Positions 36,981 through 46,551 are shown, counted from the stretch's first letter. The stretch: 47,631 nt of DNA from Bacteroidales bacterium (GCA_015061115.1 SUXE01000023.1:1-47631); one strand, 5' to 3'. The notes: generated by a model from the letters alone, not told the origin. Program-made: numbers and translations.

Positions 36981-38777
36981 ATGAAACACACAATTTTACT
37001 TAAGCTTTTACGCATAGCCCTTTCTCTATGCATGATCGGAGGCTCTTCTTTGGCTTTGGCTGAACCAGATCCTAATTATCATATCTATATATGTTGGGGA
37101 CAGTCGAACATGGAAGGTAATGCCACTGTGCCTGATAGTGAAAAACAGGGAATTGACGAGAGATTCAGAATGTTCTACACTGCTGACGACTGTTCTCAGT
37201 GTGGCAGAAAAAAGTGCGGTGAGTATACTGCAGTCCCTCCATTGGCTCGTTGCTTCCACTGGAATAATGGTGGCTTCGGACCTGTTGACTATTTCGGACG
37301 TACTTTGGTGAAAGAACTTGATCCAAGTATAAGAGTGGGAGTGATCGACGTCGCTATCGGTGGCGCAAGTATTGATGCTTTCCGTAAGACTAAATATCAG
37401 AGTTATTTGAATTCTGCTGCAGATTGGCTACAGGGTTATGCGAAATCTTATGGAAGCAATCCTTATGGTCGTATTATAGAGGTCGCTAAGGAGGCTCAGA
37501 AGGTCGGTGTCATCAAGGGAATCTTGGTTCATCAGGGAGAGACAAATACCGGAGATCCCAATTGGCCCACTAATTTGAATGAGGTTTATCAGGATATGTT
37601 GGATGATCTTGGTCTTAATGGAGCTGACGTTCCTTTGCTAGTCGGTGAGGTTCGTTACACAGGTCCATGTAGTAGTCATAACAATGTGGTCAGAAAAGTG
37701 CCAAGCGTGATTCCAAATTCTTATGTTATCTCTGCAGAAGGTTGTGAGGCGGCTGGCGACGAATATCATTTCACTGTAGCCGGATACACTTTGTTGGGTA
37801 AGAGATACGCAGAGAAGATGCTTGAGATTTTGAAAAATAATGGTGGCTCAACACCTCAGGCAGGTATCAAAATTGAAACATTTGTCAATAAGGAGTCTGA
37901 ACCGGGAGAGGTGGAGATCTACGTCAACAATGAGATTGAAAACACAAAGTCGATTGAAATCTACGCTGATGGACAGAAACTTGTGAGTGGTGAGACTAAG
38001 TATGTATGGAACAATGTGTCGGAGGGTACACACACTATCTGGGCTGTGGCTTACGACAATGACAACAAGGAGTATACGACTTCAAAGAAGGAGGTGACTA
38101 TCTTCATGCCGCAGACTCCGTTCAATGGCGTTCCTTTCAAGATTCCTGGAAAGATTGAGGCAGAGGAGTTTGATAATGGAGGCGAGGGTAATGCTTACCA
38201 CGATAATGAAGAGGAGAATCGAAGTGTGATCAATGGAAACAGAAAAGAGGGCGTAGACGCGAGTCCTACCGCTGTCGGATACACACAGACTGGCGAATGG
38301 CTTGAGTATACTGTTGACATTCAGTATGAGGATGAGTATATCGTAGAGTCGAAAGTGGCATCTGGTGTAAACGGCGCTGCATTCACATTCTATTTGGATA
38401 ATAATTTCATAGTTCCTGGTGACGACGGTACTCCTGGAGGATTCGTGAATGTTCCAAACACAGGAGACTGGAATACTTTTGAGATTGTGGAGACTAAGTT
38501 GACTAAGGGAACTCATGTGCTGAAAGTCGAAATCACAGGAGACTGGGTAGACCTCGACTGCTTCACATTCAGATGTGTCAACCCGACTGGTGTTGAGTCT
38601 ATTTCCGCTGAGAACGGATTGATTCCTGACGGAGACTATTCTGTTTATGATATAGCCGGAAGATTTGTCAAGAAGATCACCGTCTCACAGAATTCTTATA
38701 AAAACATTTTGAAGAGCGGATTCTATATTTTGAGAAATTCAAAAGGCAAGAATTATACGTTGCTGGTAAGGAAATGA
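36981..38777 (+). CDS. Secreted SGNH/CE6-type carbohydrate esterase with CBM6 and T9SS tail
   Basis: The 598-residue protein has a signal peptide ending SLALA. A sialate-O-acetylesterase/acetylxylan-esterase-like SGNH domain covers about 28-285: GQSNMEG holds the nucleophile Ser, IGGASIDAF and VHQGETN are further blocks, and a late DEYHFT supplies the Asp-x-x-His pair. A bacterial Ig-like spacer (about 290-380) and a CBM6 (about 390-535, IEAEEFD at its start and YTQTGEWLEYTVDI within) follow. The last 65 residues resemble a T9SS type A sorting domain. It probably removes acetyl groups from plant or other polysaccharide at the cell surface. The substrate is inferred from the family only. Confidence 0.87.
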   Translation: MKHTILLKLLRIALSLCMIGGSSLALAEPDPNYHIYICWGQSNMEGNATVPDSEKQGIDERFRMFYTADDCSQCGRKKCGEYTAVPPLARCFHWNNGGFGPVDYFGRTLVKELDPSIRVGVIDVAIGGASIDAFRKTKYQSYLNSAADWLQGYAKSYGSNPYGRIIEVAKEAQKVGVIKGILVHQGETNTGDPNWPTNLNEVYQDMLDDLGLNGADVPLLVGEVRYTGPCSSHNNVVRKVPSVIPNSYVISAEGCEAAGDEYHFTVAGYTLLGKRYAEKMLEILKNNGGSTPQAGIKIETFVNKESEPGEVEIYVNNEIENTKSIEIYADGQKLVSGETKYVWNNVSEGTHTIWAVAYDNDNKEYTTSKKEVTIFMPQTPFNGVPFKIPGKIEAEEFDNGGEGNAYHDNEEENRSVINGNRKEGVDASPTAVGYTQTGEWLEYTVDIQYEDEYIVESKVASGVNGAAFTFYLDNNFIVPGDDGTPGGFVNVPNTGDWNTFEIVETKLTKGTHVLKVEITGDWVDLDCFTFRCVNPTGVESISAENGLIPDGDYSVYDIAGRFVKKITVSQNSYKNILKSGFYILRNSKGKNYTLLVRK

Positions 38778-38818
38778 TACGATAGACGATAGACAAAAAC
38801 GTTTATAAAACGATAACG

Positions 38819-38857
38819 AAAATCGGCAGGGGAAGATTCCTCTGCCGATTTTGTTTT
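38819..38857 (+). terminator. Terminator of the esterase gene
   Basis: A 16-base arm at 38819-38834 pairs with 38837-38852 with one G-T, including TCGGCAG and CTGCCGA. T-rich sequence follows. Confidence 0.9.
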
Positions 38858-38900
38858 AGAATCTGTTTTTAAATTTAATTTAAAATTGGGTTATAGAATC

Positions 38901-39144
38901 GAGGATTGTTAAGGGCTCATGTTTAATAGATATTTGCCCTAACTTTCCCTCTCTCCGCGAATTCGAAAGGACGAGCGGTCAAAAATTGATATGATTTCGT
39001 ATAATGGTTGATTACAATCGCTTTTCTTATAAAAGAAGACTTTCTCTATGAACTTTGAGTCTCTTAGTTTTTATTTAATTCTGTGTGCTCGCCTACGGCT
39101 CTCACGTGGGGTGGAGTTAGGACGTTCCGTCCTTAACAATCCTC
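38901..39144. repeat. Composite repeat D: inverted copy D1 plus direct copy D2, MITE-like
   Basis: D1 (38901-38979) is an inverted partial copy with the long-loop hairpin. D2 (39026-39144) is a plus copy with the hairpin GGACGttcCGTCC. The 244-base block begins GAGGATTGTTAAGG and ends CCTTAACAATCCTC, so it has perfect 14-base terminal inverted repeats. The gap 38853-39212 contains nothing else that I recognise. Confidence 0.8.
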
Positions 39145-39212
39145 TTTATGGCACTCCAACTATCATTTTCTCTTTTTTTATTCATCGAACTCACGTTAAT
39201 TTAAGCGAGTTC

Positions 39213-41026
39213 TTATTCATTGTCTGATTTTATTGATACATCTTCCAATGGATACTTTGAGAAAATCAACATGTCCTGAAAGAGAAATTCGTAGAGCTTG
39301 TCGTCTTCTTTTTTGAAATGAAATTCGTCAAAAACAATTAATATGGAGTCGTTTCTGAATGTGAAAAACAGATCTTCTTTCTCCAATGGTATAGAGTCTT
39401 GAAGAAGCGTCGTAAGATTATTGCGGATATGTTGCTCCCAGTTTATGGAAAAAATCATTCTGTCTCCTTCATATATGTTTATGAAATTTCCACACTTATC
39501 ACCTTCTATCGCTCCATAATACATTTCTAATTTACATAAGAACGGATAACATTTGATGTCAATAGGATATGACTTCTTCTTCTTGTGGTGTATCCGTCTC
39601 TTCTCATTAGCGGTTTTATAGCTATAATTGCCCAATCTGTCTTTGCTATATTTTTCCTTGATTTCATTCGGAATGCTTCCGTAGATTGAATATATAGAGT
39701 CGTATTGGATATCATTTTCCACTTTCATTTCTACGTAACCTTTGCCTAGATATTCATAAGCGGATATGAAGCGTAACACTTCTGAGGTATCTGCTGTGGC
39801 TTCTGCACACCAATCACTGAAATCTTTGAAATGACGCTGGTCGTCTTTTAACAGGTCGTATTTCTTGACATATTTGTTGACTGTAGATAATTGGCTGAAT
39901 GCCGCCAAACGTGTGGCGTTTGTCCAAGGAATGTATGCTAAAAATACGATGATTGCTCCGACTATACCTGCCATTAGCAGATAATGGTTTGTCTTTTTGA
40001 ATAGAAGAAAGATCATGAAAAGAGTTGCCGAGACGCCGAATGTCAAGATGTAGATTCGGCTTTCCGTCAAACCGTAGTCGGTCAATCGTCGGCATAATCC
40101 TACCCAGAACAGTGCCAGTGGAACGATGGAAATGTATGGAAGATAACGGAAAAATGGCTCAAACCTTTTGTTACTGATGATTCTCTGTAATGCATGTCCG
40201 ATAAATGCCAGGAAAATATATCCCATCACCATCCATCCGACCATTCCTTTGGGCAGATTCCATAAAATCAATATCTCACATGCGTATGCGTAAAGAATGA
40301 CTGTGTAGATTATGAGGAATGGGATAAGAATGTAATTGGCACAGAAATCGAGCACTTTGGAAATCGTTTCTTCCTTCTGCTCTCTGACGACAGACAGCTT
40401 GTGTGTCAACAATAGAGGAAAGAATATGATAACTATAAACAAACCTCCGTATAACAACAGACAGCGGACGATAAAATACTCTTCTACGGATTGTGAGGAA
40501 AGGAAAAGATAGGTTATCGTGCCTGCCACAGCATAGTAGGCAAGACCCAATATTCCGCTTATGATTATTGATGAACACAGTTGGTGAAATATCTGGCTTC
40601 CATTGTAAGCGTATTTACGGTTGTCCCAGTAAAAACCACTTGAAATCAGAAGTCCAAAAGCAAGAAGATATGTCCCAAATATTATTTCTTCGCTCATTTC
40701 GTATTTGGGAAAAATAAATCCAGGGAGAAGAAGCAGCAGACCGCTTGCCCAATACGCATATTTTGCGATGTCGCTTTTAGTCCGGTTTTTCCAGTCGCAA
40801 CGAATGATTATTGTTGTGATAAACGGCAAAACAGCAAATGTCCATATTGAGTAAAAAAATTGGCGTACGGTGAAATTCCTGATTCGTCGTCTGCAATGGA
40901 TATTGCCTCAAAGATGATAACAACAGAGATGAATAAAAACAAAGTCATACAAAGCTCCACAGGGTAGAGCTTTATACTATTCAAAAAAACAGGGACTTTA
41001 GAAAATAAGGATTTGAGTTTGCTCAT
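39213..41026 (-). CDS. DUF4153 family multi-pass membrane protein, interrupted by a frameshift
   Basis: The N-terminal part is read from ATG 41026 (SKLKSLFSKVPVF, then LYPVELCMTLFLF) and ends at a stop at 40808-40810. The rest, about 538 residues with roughly ten membrane helices and a soluble C-terminal part, is read in the -1 frame down to 39213. A seven-T run on the coding strand (40853-40859 as A7) is in phase as T-TTT-TTT. One extra T, or a -1 slip there, joins the frames as SPYANFFYSIWTFAVL and gives about 604 residues, close to the usual length of this family. It may be a sequencing error, a mutation, phase variation or programmed slippage. Function of the family is unknown. Confidence 0.8.
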
Positions 41027-41041
41027 ATGCAAAATATTGAG

Positions 41042-42079
41042 TTACAGGTTGTTGATGTATATCACTTCAGGTTCAATCTTGATGCCGAATCTGCTCCATA
41101 CGTCGACTTGGATTGTGTTTGCTAATTCAATAATGTCACTGCTTTTCGCATTTCCATTGTTGACGAGGATAAGAGCCTGTTTGTGCCAAACTCCAGCTCC
41201 GTTGTGGCTTTGACCTTTCCATCCGCAACGCTCGATCATCCATCCGGCAGGAATCTTCACCTCTGTCTCGGAAATGTCGTATTTAGGGACGATCACAGAT
41301 TCGTCAAGGGCTTTCTCGCGTCGGCATATCTCGTCGTAAATTGATTTGTCGACGATGGGGTTCTTGAAGAAACTGCCTGCACTTCCCACTTTGCCAACCT
41401 CTGGTAACTTGTTGTTTCTTATGCTGATAATCGTTTCACGGATGGATTTCAAATTGATTTCTTTTCCTTCCAATTCCTTGGCAAGTCCACCATAGCTTAA
41501 TTTGAAATCAGGCTGTTTTTTTAATCTGTAGGTGACGTGGGTGACGATAAACTTATCTTTCCAATCCTCTTTGAATCGGCTGAGACGGTATCCGAAATGG
41601 AGTTCCTCATTCGGAGCGACGTGGATGCTACCGTCTTCAATTTTTATCATTTCCACCTCTTTGATTATATCTTTCGCCTCCACACCGTATGCTCCCACGT
41701 TCTGCACGGCTGATGCTCCGACAGTGCCAGGGATAATAGAGAGGTTTTCAGCACCACAATATCCATTCTCCACTGCCCAAGCGATGAAGTCGTCCATGAT
41801 CTCACCGGCTCCAACCTTCACGTCGACAATATCCGCGTCTTCATATATGATTTCGATACCTTTGATTTGAGAATGCATCATCGTGCCGGCAAAATCGTCA
41901 CAAAGGAGGATGTTGCTACCACTGCCAAGTTGGAACAGACGTTTTCCTGATATATTGCCATCTTTGATAAACGATTGAAGTTCAGCCACATCATCATATT
42001 CGATGAATTCGCTGCAACGTTGGTCAAGACCGAAAGTATTATAGTTTTTAAGTGAAAAATTCTTTTTAATGCTGATCAT
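41042..42079 (-). CDS. murB: UDP-N-acetylenolpyruvoylglucosamine reductase
   Basis: The 345-residue FAD enzyme reduces the enolpyruvyl group to form UDP-MurNAc in cytosolic peptidoglycan synthesis. The FAD-binding start NYNTFGLD, LGSGSNILL and the segment IIPGTVGASAVQNVGAYG are present. So are the catalytic serine in GSAGSFFKNP and the C-terminal glutamate in IEPEVIYI. The extra loop around GYRLSRFK marks a type I MurB, as in E. coli. A TATATTTG -7 box lies at 42105-42112. The DUF4153 gene follows 15 bases after its stop. Confidence 0.97.
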   Translation of the reverse strand: MISIKKNFSLKNYNTFGLDQRCSEFIEYDDVAELQSFIKDGNISGKRLFQLGSGSNILLCDDFAGTMMHSQIKGIEIIYEDADIVDVKVGAGEIMDDFIAWAVENGYCGAENLSIIPGTVGASAVQNVGAYGVEAKDIIKEVEMIKIEDGSIHVAPNEELHFGYRLSRFKEDWKDKFIVTHVTYRLKKQPDFKLSYGGLAKELEGKEINLKSIRETIISIRNNKLPEVGKVGSAGSFFKNPIVDKSIYDEICRREKALDESVIVPKYDISETEVKIPAGWMIERCGWKGQSHNGAGVWHKQALILVNNGNAKSSDIIELANTIQVDVWSRFGIKIEPEVIYINNL

Positions 42080-42104
42080 ATATTTGTCATGTTTTGATTG
42101 TATA

Positions 42105-42112
42105 CAAATATA
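42105..42112 (-). promoter_or_regulatory. -7 box (TATATTTG) of murB
   Basis: It matches TAnnTTTG, 25 bases before the murB ATG. Three copies of a TTCTTAA-type direct repeat lie just upstream (about 42150-42173). Confidence 0.5.
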
Positions 42113-42183
42113 TAATTTTGACTGTCGTTGTCCTAATTTGAGCGTGGAATTCTTAATTCTTAATTCTTAATTTTTAACTAAAC

Positions 42184-42219
42184 AAAAAAAAGACACCTCA
42201 CAAAGTAATTTGTGAGATG
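42184..42219 (-). terminator. Terminator of rplU-rpmA
   Basis: On the minus strand CATCTCACAAA (42219-42209) pairs with TTTGTGAGGTG (42204-42194), with one G-T. A T8 run follows at 42191-42184. Confidence 0.88.
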
Positions 42220-42253
42220 CCCCAAAATTTATAAGCTATGAACAAACAATTCG

Positions 42254-42517
42254 TTATTCAGCAGCGACTGCTTCAACAGAAACGAAAGATCTGTTATCTT
42301 TCTTCTTGCGGAATACAACTACTCCGTCTACCAAAGCAAACAATGTATGGTCGCTACCCATACCTACGTTATCACCTGGGTGATGAACTGTACCTCTCTG
42401 ACGTACGATGATGTTGCCTGCCTTTGCAAACTGACCACCGAAAAGCTTTACACCAAGTCTCTTACTTGCTGATTCACGTCCGTTCTTAGAACTACCTACA
42501 CCTTTTTTGTGTGCCAT
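42254..42517 (-). CDS. rpmA: 50S ribosomal protein L27
   Basis: The 87-residue protein starts [16 protein letters not shown] and contains [15 protein letters not shown], the signature of L27, which lies near the peptidyl transferase centre. There is no Firmicutes-type N-terminal extension to be cleaved. It follows rplU by 19 bases in the usual L21-L27 order and ends at a strong terminator. Confidence 0.98.
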   Translation of the reverse strand: MAHKKGVGSSKNGRESASKRLGVKLFGGQFAKAGNIIVRQRGTVHHPGDNVGMGSDHTLFALVDGVVVFRKKKDNRSFVSVEAVAAE

Positions 42518-42536
42518 TTCTTTACCCTTTCCTTAA

Positions 42537-42851
42537 TTATGCAACAACATCGTTAACCTTAACCTGAGTGAACTGCTGACGGTGACCGTTCAACTTGCGG
42601 TAACCTTTGCGTCTCTTCTTGTGGAATACAAGAACCTTCTCACCCTTAACTAGTGGAGAAACAACCTCTGCTACTACCTTAGCACCAGAAATTGTAGGAG
42701 CTCCTATAGTTACACTACCGTTGTTGTCGATCAACAACACCTTGTCAAACTCGATCTTAGCGCCCTGCTCAGCGTCCAAGTGGTGAACGAACAATGTCTG
42801 GTCTTTCTCAACCTTGAATTGCTGTCCTGCAATCTCAACTATTGCGTACAT
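42537..42851 (-). CDS. rplU: 50S ribosomal protein L21
   Basis: The 104-residue protein begins [17 protein letters not shown] and ends with the rRNA-binding [19 protein letters not shown] segment typical of L21. It is the first gene of the rplU-rpmA operon. Its transcript would have a leader with a two-stem hairpin (42881-42917), which may be an autoregulatory site. Confidence 0.98.
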   Translation of the reverse strand: MYAIVEIAGQQFKVEKDQTLFVHHLDAEQGAKIEFDKVLLIDNNGSVTIGAPTISGAKVVAEVVSPLVKGEKVLVFHKKRRKGYRKLNGHRQQFTQVKVNDVVA

Positions 42852-42880
42852 ATTATATAAAAATATAAAAATTAGATCCG

Positions 42881-42917
42881 GCGGTGCATCTCTTTATGAG
42901 ATGACTTACTGAACCGC
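42881..42917 (-). promoter_or_regulatory. Candidate structured mRNA leader of rplU
   Basis: On the minus strand an outer stem GCGGT/ACCGC (42917-42913 with 42885-42881) encloses an inner stem CATCTC/GAGATG (42903-42898 with 42892-42887) with an ATAAA loop. It lies between the promoter and the start codon. Ribosomal-protein leaders of this kind often bind the protein product. Confidence 0.5.
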
Positions 42918-42932
42918 GTAGGAAAACGGATG

Positions 42933-42962
42933 CAAAAATACTAATATTTTGTAATATTCAAA
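42933..42962 (-). promoter_or_regulatory. Promoter of rplU-rpmA
   Basis: On the minus strand TTTG (42962-42959) and TATTTTTG (42940-42933) are separated by 18 bases, close to the Bacteroidota -33/-7 pattern. The hairpin leader follows. Confidence 0.6.
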
Positions 42963-42970
42963 AGGAATGT

Positions 42971-43001
42971 ATTGCTTTTTTGCTTTTTTGCACTAATTTT
43001 G
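42971..43001 (+). promoter_or_regulatory. Promoter of ftsY-rimO
   Basis: ATTG (42971-42974) and TAATTTTG (42994-43001) are separated by 19 bases, a good fit to the Bacteroidota -33/-7 consensus, 24 bases before ATG 43026. Confidence 0.65.
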
Positions 43002-43025
43002 TAACGTAATCTTACTCTTATTACT

Positions 43026-43991
43026 ATGGGTTTCTTTAGCAGTTTATTTGGAAAAGAGAAAAAGGAGGCGTTGGACAAAGGTCTTGAGAAGACAAAAACC
43101 AGCGTTTTTTCTAAAATCTCACGTGCTATCGCTGGAAAAAGCAAGGTAGACGAGGAGGTCCTCGACAATCTTGAGGAGGTGCTTGTCACTTCTGATGTTG
43201 GTGTTGACACTACTTTGCGTATCATCGAGCGTATAGAGGCACGTGTGGCAAGAGATAAGTATGTTTCCACAGATGAGCTAAATGAAATCTTACGTGATGA
43301 GATCGCGTCGTTGCTAGAAGAGAACAACACTGATCTGAAGGGAGATTTTGACGTGCCTGAAGGCAAACATCCATATGTGATTATGGTTGTTGGCGTGAAC
43401 GGTGCTGGAAAGACTACCACAATCGGTAAACTTGCATATCAGTATAAGAAGGCAGGGAAGAAGGTCGTACTAGGTGCAGCCGACACTTTCCGTGCGGCAG
43501 CCATCGAGCAACTTGCTGTGTGGGGCGAACGTGTAGGTTGTCCTGTTGTCCGCCAGAACATGGGATCTGATCCTGCTGCTGTGGCTTATGACACTATATC
43601 TTCCGCAAAAGCTCAGGATGCCGACGTCGTTATTATAGACACTGCAGGTCGTCTTCATAATAAGATCAACCTTATGAACGAGCTAACTAAGATCAAGCAG
43701 GTGATGAAGAAGATCATCCCTGATGCTCCACATGATGTGATGCTTGTGCTTGACGGCTCTACAGGTCAGAACGCTTACGAACAGGCAAAACAGTTTACAA
43801 AGGCTACAGATGTAACTTCCCTTGCTATCACAAAACTAGACGGAACTGCAAAGGGTGGAGTGGTGATTGGTATTTCTGATCAGTTTAAGATCCCAGTAAG
43901 ATATATAGGAGTAGGTGAGGGTATCGAGCATTTGCAGGTGTTTGATCGACGTGAGTTTGTAGATTCTCTTTTCAAGAATGAGGAAAAATAA
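43026..43991 (+). CDS. ftsY: Signal recognition particle receptor FtsY
   Basis: The 321-residue protein is a short FtsY: a brief N-terminal region, then the helical N domain and GTPase G domain. Motifs are GVNGAGKTT (123-131), DTFRAAA (about 153-159), DTAGRLH and [10 protein letters not shown]. FtsY docks SRP-ribosome complexes at the inner membrane for protein insertion. The long acidic A domain of E. coli FtsY is absent, as is usual in this phylum. Its stop overlaps the rimO start by 14 bases. Confidence 0.97.
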   Translation: MGFFSSLFGKEKKEALDKGLEKTKTSVFSKISRAIAGKSKVDEEVLDNLEEVLVTSDVGVDTTLRIIERIEARVARDKYVSTDELNEILRDEIASLLEENNTDLKGDFDVPEGKHPYVIMVVGVNGAGKTTTIGKLAYQYKKAGKKVVLGAADTFRAAAIEQLAVWGERVGCPVVRQNMGSDPAAVAYDTISSAKAQDADVVIIDTAGRLHNKINLMNELTKIKQVMKKIIPDAPHDVMLVLDGSTGQNAYEQAKQFTKATDVTSLAITKLDGTAKGGVVIGISDQFKIPVRYIGVGEGIEHLQVFDRREFVDSLFKNEEK

Positions 43992-45282
43992 CACTATTGA
44001 GTTTATAAACCTTGGATGTTCGAAGAATCTTGTAGATTCGGAACATCTGAGTGCACAGTTGCAGAAACAGGGCTATAATTGCCGCCACGATTCAGATAAA
44101 ATCATTGGATCCACGGTTGTCGTGAACACATGTGGATTTATCGGGGATGCTAAAGAGGAGTCTATCAACACAATTTTGAATCTATGTGAACTTAAGAAGA
44201 AGCATAAGATTGAGAAGTTGTTTGTGATGGGATGCCTGTCTGAACGTTATCTTTCTGATTTGGAGCAGGAGATTCCAGAAGTAGACAAGTTTTATGGCAA
44301 GTTTACTTGGAAGAAGATGTTGGCGGATCTTGGCCACACTTATGATGACACACTTTCCACTAGCCGTGATGTCACAACACCCAAGCATTATGCGTATTTG
44401 AAGATTTCAGAAGGTTGTAACCGACGTTGCTCATATTGTGCGATACCGATTATAACTGGTCCGCATACATCCATTCCGATGGAGGAGTTGGTTGATGAGG
44501 CGAAAAGGCTGGTTGCGACGGGAGTGAAGGAGTTGCAGGTGATCGCGCAGGATTTGTCGTCGTATGGCAAGGATCTGTATGGCAAGGTGATGCTTCCGGA
44601 GCTTGTAGAGAAATTGTCGGACATTCCTGGAGTTGAGTGGATACGTCTGCATTACGCATATCCGTCTGATTTTCCATGGGACTTGTTGCGAGTGATGAAT
44701 GAACGCAGCAACGTCTGCAAATATCTAGATGTCGCATTCCAACATATCTCCACAGGAATGTTGAAGAAGATGCTTCGCCACGTCACCAAGGAAGAGACAA
44801 TCGAATTTATTGAAAGGGTACGACGTGAAGTTCCGAATATCACGTTGAGAACCACATTTATAGTAGGGCATCCCGGCGAGACAGAAGAGGATTTCAATGA
44901 ACTTTTGCAGTTTGTCAAGGATACAAAATTCGACCGCATGGGAGCGTTCGCATATTCCGAGGAGGAGGGCACCTATTCAGCGCGACATTATAAGGATGAT
45001 ATCCCTTTTGAGACAAAGCAGGAACGACTCGACCAGTTGATGAAAGTGCAGGAGAAGATCGCCTTGCAGAAGAATGGCGAGAAAGTAGGACAGACGATGA
45101 AGGTGATTGTTGACCGTGAAGACGCTGAGTATTTCATCTGCCGTACGGAATTTGATTCACCTGAGGTCGATCAGGAAGTGTTGGTGAAGAAATCAGACAA
45201 TGACATGACCATTGGAGAATTCTACAATGTAGAAATAACAGACTGCGACTATTTTGATTTGTTTGGAAAAGTCGCTGATTGA
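43978..45282 (+). CDS. rimO: Ribosomal protein S12 methylthiotransferase
   Basis: The 434-residue radical SAM enzyme adds a methylthio group to a conserved aspartate of ribosomal protein S12. The N-terminal domain carries NLGCSKNLVD and VNTCGF cysteines for one iron-sulfur cluster. The radical SAM motif CNRRCSYC supplies Cys147, Cys151 and Cys154. A C-terminal TRAM domain (about 370-434) follows. ISEGCNRRCSYC with AIPIITG favours RimO over MiaB. It overlaps ftsY by 14 bases and ends before a strong terminator. Confidence 0.96.
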   Translation: MRKNNTIEFINLGCSKNLVDSEHLSAQLQKQGYNCRHDSDKIIGSTVVVNTCGFIGDAKEESINTILNLCELKKKHKIEKLFVMGCLSERYLSDLEQEIPEVDKFYGKFTWKKMLADLGHTYDDTLSTSRDVTTPKHYAYLKISEGCNRRCSYCAIPIITGPHTSIPMEELVDEAKRLVATGVKELQVIAQDLSSYGKDLYGKVMLPELVEKLSDIPGVEWIRLHYAYPSDFPWDLLRVMNERSNVCKYLDVAFQHISTGMLKKMLRHVTKEETIEFIERVRREVPNITLRTTFIVGHPGETEEDFNELLQFVKDTKFDRMGAFAYSEEEGTYSARHYKDDIPFETKQERLDQLMKVQEKIALQKNGEKVGQTMKVIVDREDAEYFICRTEFDSPEVDQEVLVKKSDNDMTIGEFYNVEITDCDYFDLFGKVAD

Positions 45283-45301
45283 TAGATCTATAAAACGTAT
45301 A

Positions 45302-45341
45302 AATCCCCGAAAGATAGAGATTCTTTCGGGGATTATTTTTT
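45302..45341. terminator. Bidirectional terminator after rimO
   Basis: AATCCCCGAAAGA (45302-45314) pairs perfectly with TCTTTCGGGGATT (45322-45334), followed by a T-rich run. It separates rimO (+) from the lipoprotein array (-). Confidence 0.92.
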
Positions 45342-45918
45342 AATCATTCAAAGTGACAATCTGTGGTGTAACAACCATGTGTTTGATATTGACATTTCCT
45401 TCCATGTCTAAGTCAAATCTGTCTTCTATGATAAAATAAGGATTTTCGGAATCTAAATAGAACGAAATAGAACATATCTTACTGCTATTTGTATCTACGA
45501 AATACCAATGTGTTGCATCATCAGAAACTTCAATCTTGACTTCACTTAATGGTGGGGTAGTCCTCATGAAGTTTTGTTCTTGGCTAAGTTCAAAATTGCC
45601 GTATTCAGACAACTCGGAAGTATGTTTGAACAAACTCTGCATGATAGCTTCTTTGTCGGAAGCGTTGAACGAATACTTGTAAGATGGCTCTCCGGGAGAA
45701 CCAATAAATTTTGTGGAATCAATTTGTTTGATTCTCGCAGGCAAGTGAAATGTATCTCCCGCATAGACAAATGTTCTCACTTTCATTTCTCTTTCATTCC
45801 TCTTTTTCTCAATATCTCTCAAAAGTTCCTCCCCATCATAAGTTTTTTCACAAGATGGAAATAAGAAGAGATAACACATCAAGGCACAGATGCCGATCAC
45901 ATTAAAAATCTTTTTCAT
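45340..45918 (-). CDS. Predicted lipoprotein, array copy 1
   Basis: The 192-residue product begins at ATG 45918 with MKKIFNVIGICALM and a lipobox ending FPSC (Cys23). The mature N-terminus is acidic (EKTYDGEEL), which in this phylum may favour surface export. The first half is nearly identical to copy 2, including GDTFHLPARIKQIDS and FNASDKEAI, and SEYGNFEL is shared. The C-terminal third differs. Only 19 bases separate it from the copy 2 stop, so the two are probably one operon. I do not recognise the domain. Confidence 0.75.
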   Translation of the reverse strand: MKKIFNVIGICALMCYLFLFPSCEKTYDGEELLRDIEKKRNEREMKVRTFVYAGDTFHLPARIKQIDSTKFIGSPGEPSYKYSFNASDKEAIMQSLFKHTSELSEYGNFELSQEQNFMRTTPPLSEVKIEVSDDATHWYFVDTNSSKICSISFYLDSENPYFIIEDRFDLDMEGNVNIKHMVVTPQIVTLND

Positions 45919-45937
45919 ATAGATTCCTTTTGGTTGA

Positions 45938-46510
45938 TCAATCAGAAACAACAATTGGATGGATTGATGGTGGCATTGGAATGTCTAATGTGTTGTCTTC
46001 ATTTAGTCTATACAAAAATTCACCGATTGAGAAATTAGGGGTTTCTGAATCAGAATCGAACGAAATATTATACAACCTGCCATTAGAGCCTACGAAATAC
46101 CAATATGTAACATCATTTGAAGCATCAATTTTAGCTTCACTTAATGGTGTGACTCCCAAATATATATATTGTCTGTCAAGATCAAAATTTCCGTACTCGG
46201 ATATCTTTGAAGTCAATTCAAACAGCTGTTGCTTGATCGCTTCTTTGTCGGAAGCGTTGAACGAGTAAGTGTAAGAAACTTCATCTGGATAACCATAAAC
46301 AGATATGGAATCAATTTGTTTGATTTTTGCAGGCAATTGAAATGTATCTCCCGCATAGACAAATGTTCTTTCTTTCATTTCTCTTTCATTCCTCTTTTTC
46401 TCAATATCACTCAAAAGTTCCTCCTCATCATAAGCTTTTTCACAAGAAGGAAATATAAAGAGATAACTCATCAAGGCACAGATGCCGATCACATTAAAAA
46501 TCTTTTTCAT
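45938..46510 (-). CDS. Predicted lipoprotein, array copy 2
   Basis: The 190-residue paralog of copies 1 and 3 shares the signal peptide MKKIFNVIGICALMSYLF and lipobox Cys23, an acidic EKAYDEEEL region, GDTFQLPAKIKQID and ISEYGNFDL. Its C-terminal end (MPPSIHPIVVSD) is apparently repeated by the partial gene at the window edge. A TATATTTG -7 box lies at 46552-46559, so this is probably the first gene of a two-gene operon with copy 1. Function unknown. Confidence 0.75.
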   Translation of the reverse strand: MKKIFNVIGICALMSYLFIFPSCEKAYDEEELLSDIEKKRNEREMKERTFVYAGDTFQLPAKIKQIDSISVYGYPDEVSYTYSFNASDKEAIKQQLFELTSKISEYGNFDLDRQYIYLGVTPLSEAKIDASNDVTYWYFVGSNGRLYNISFDSDSETPNFSIGEFLYRLNEDNTLDIPMPPSIHPIVVSD

Positions 46511-46551
46511 AAAATTACCCTATTATTGAATGAATAAAATGTTATACGATG

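Noticed and set aside
24883-38777. Polysaccharide utilisation locus
   Set aside because: No SusC/SusD pair, hybrid two-component system or ECF sigma/anti-sigma genes occur in the window.
40853-40859. Canonical U-UUU-UUA slippery heptamer
   Set aside because: The TTA is not in the zero frame here. Only the all-T heptamer T-TTT-TTT has the right phase, so the classical retroviral-type signal is not claimed.
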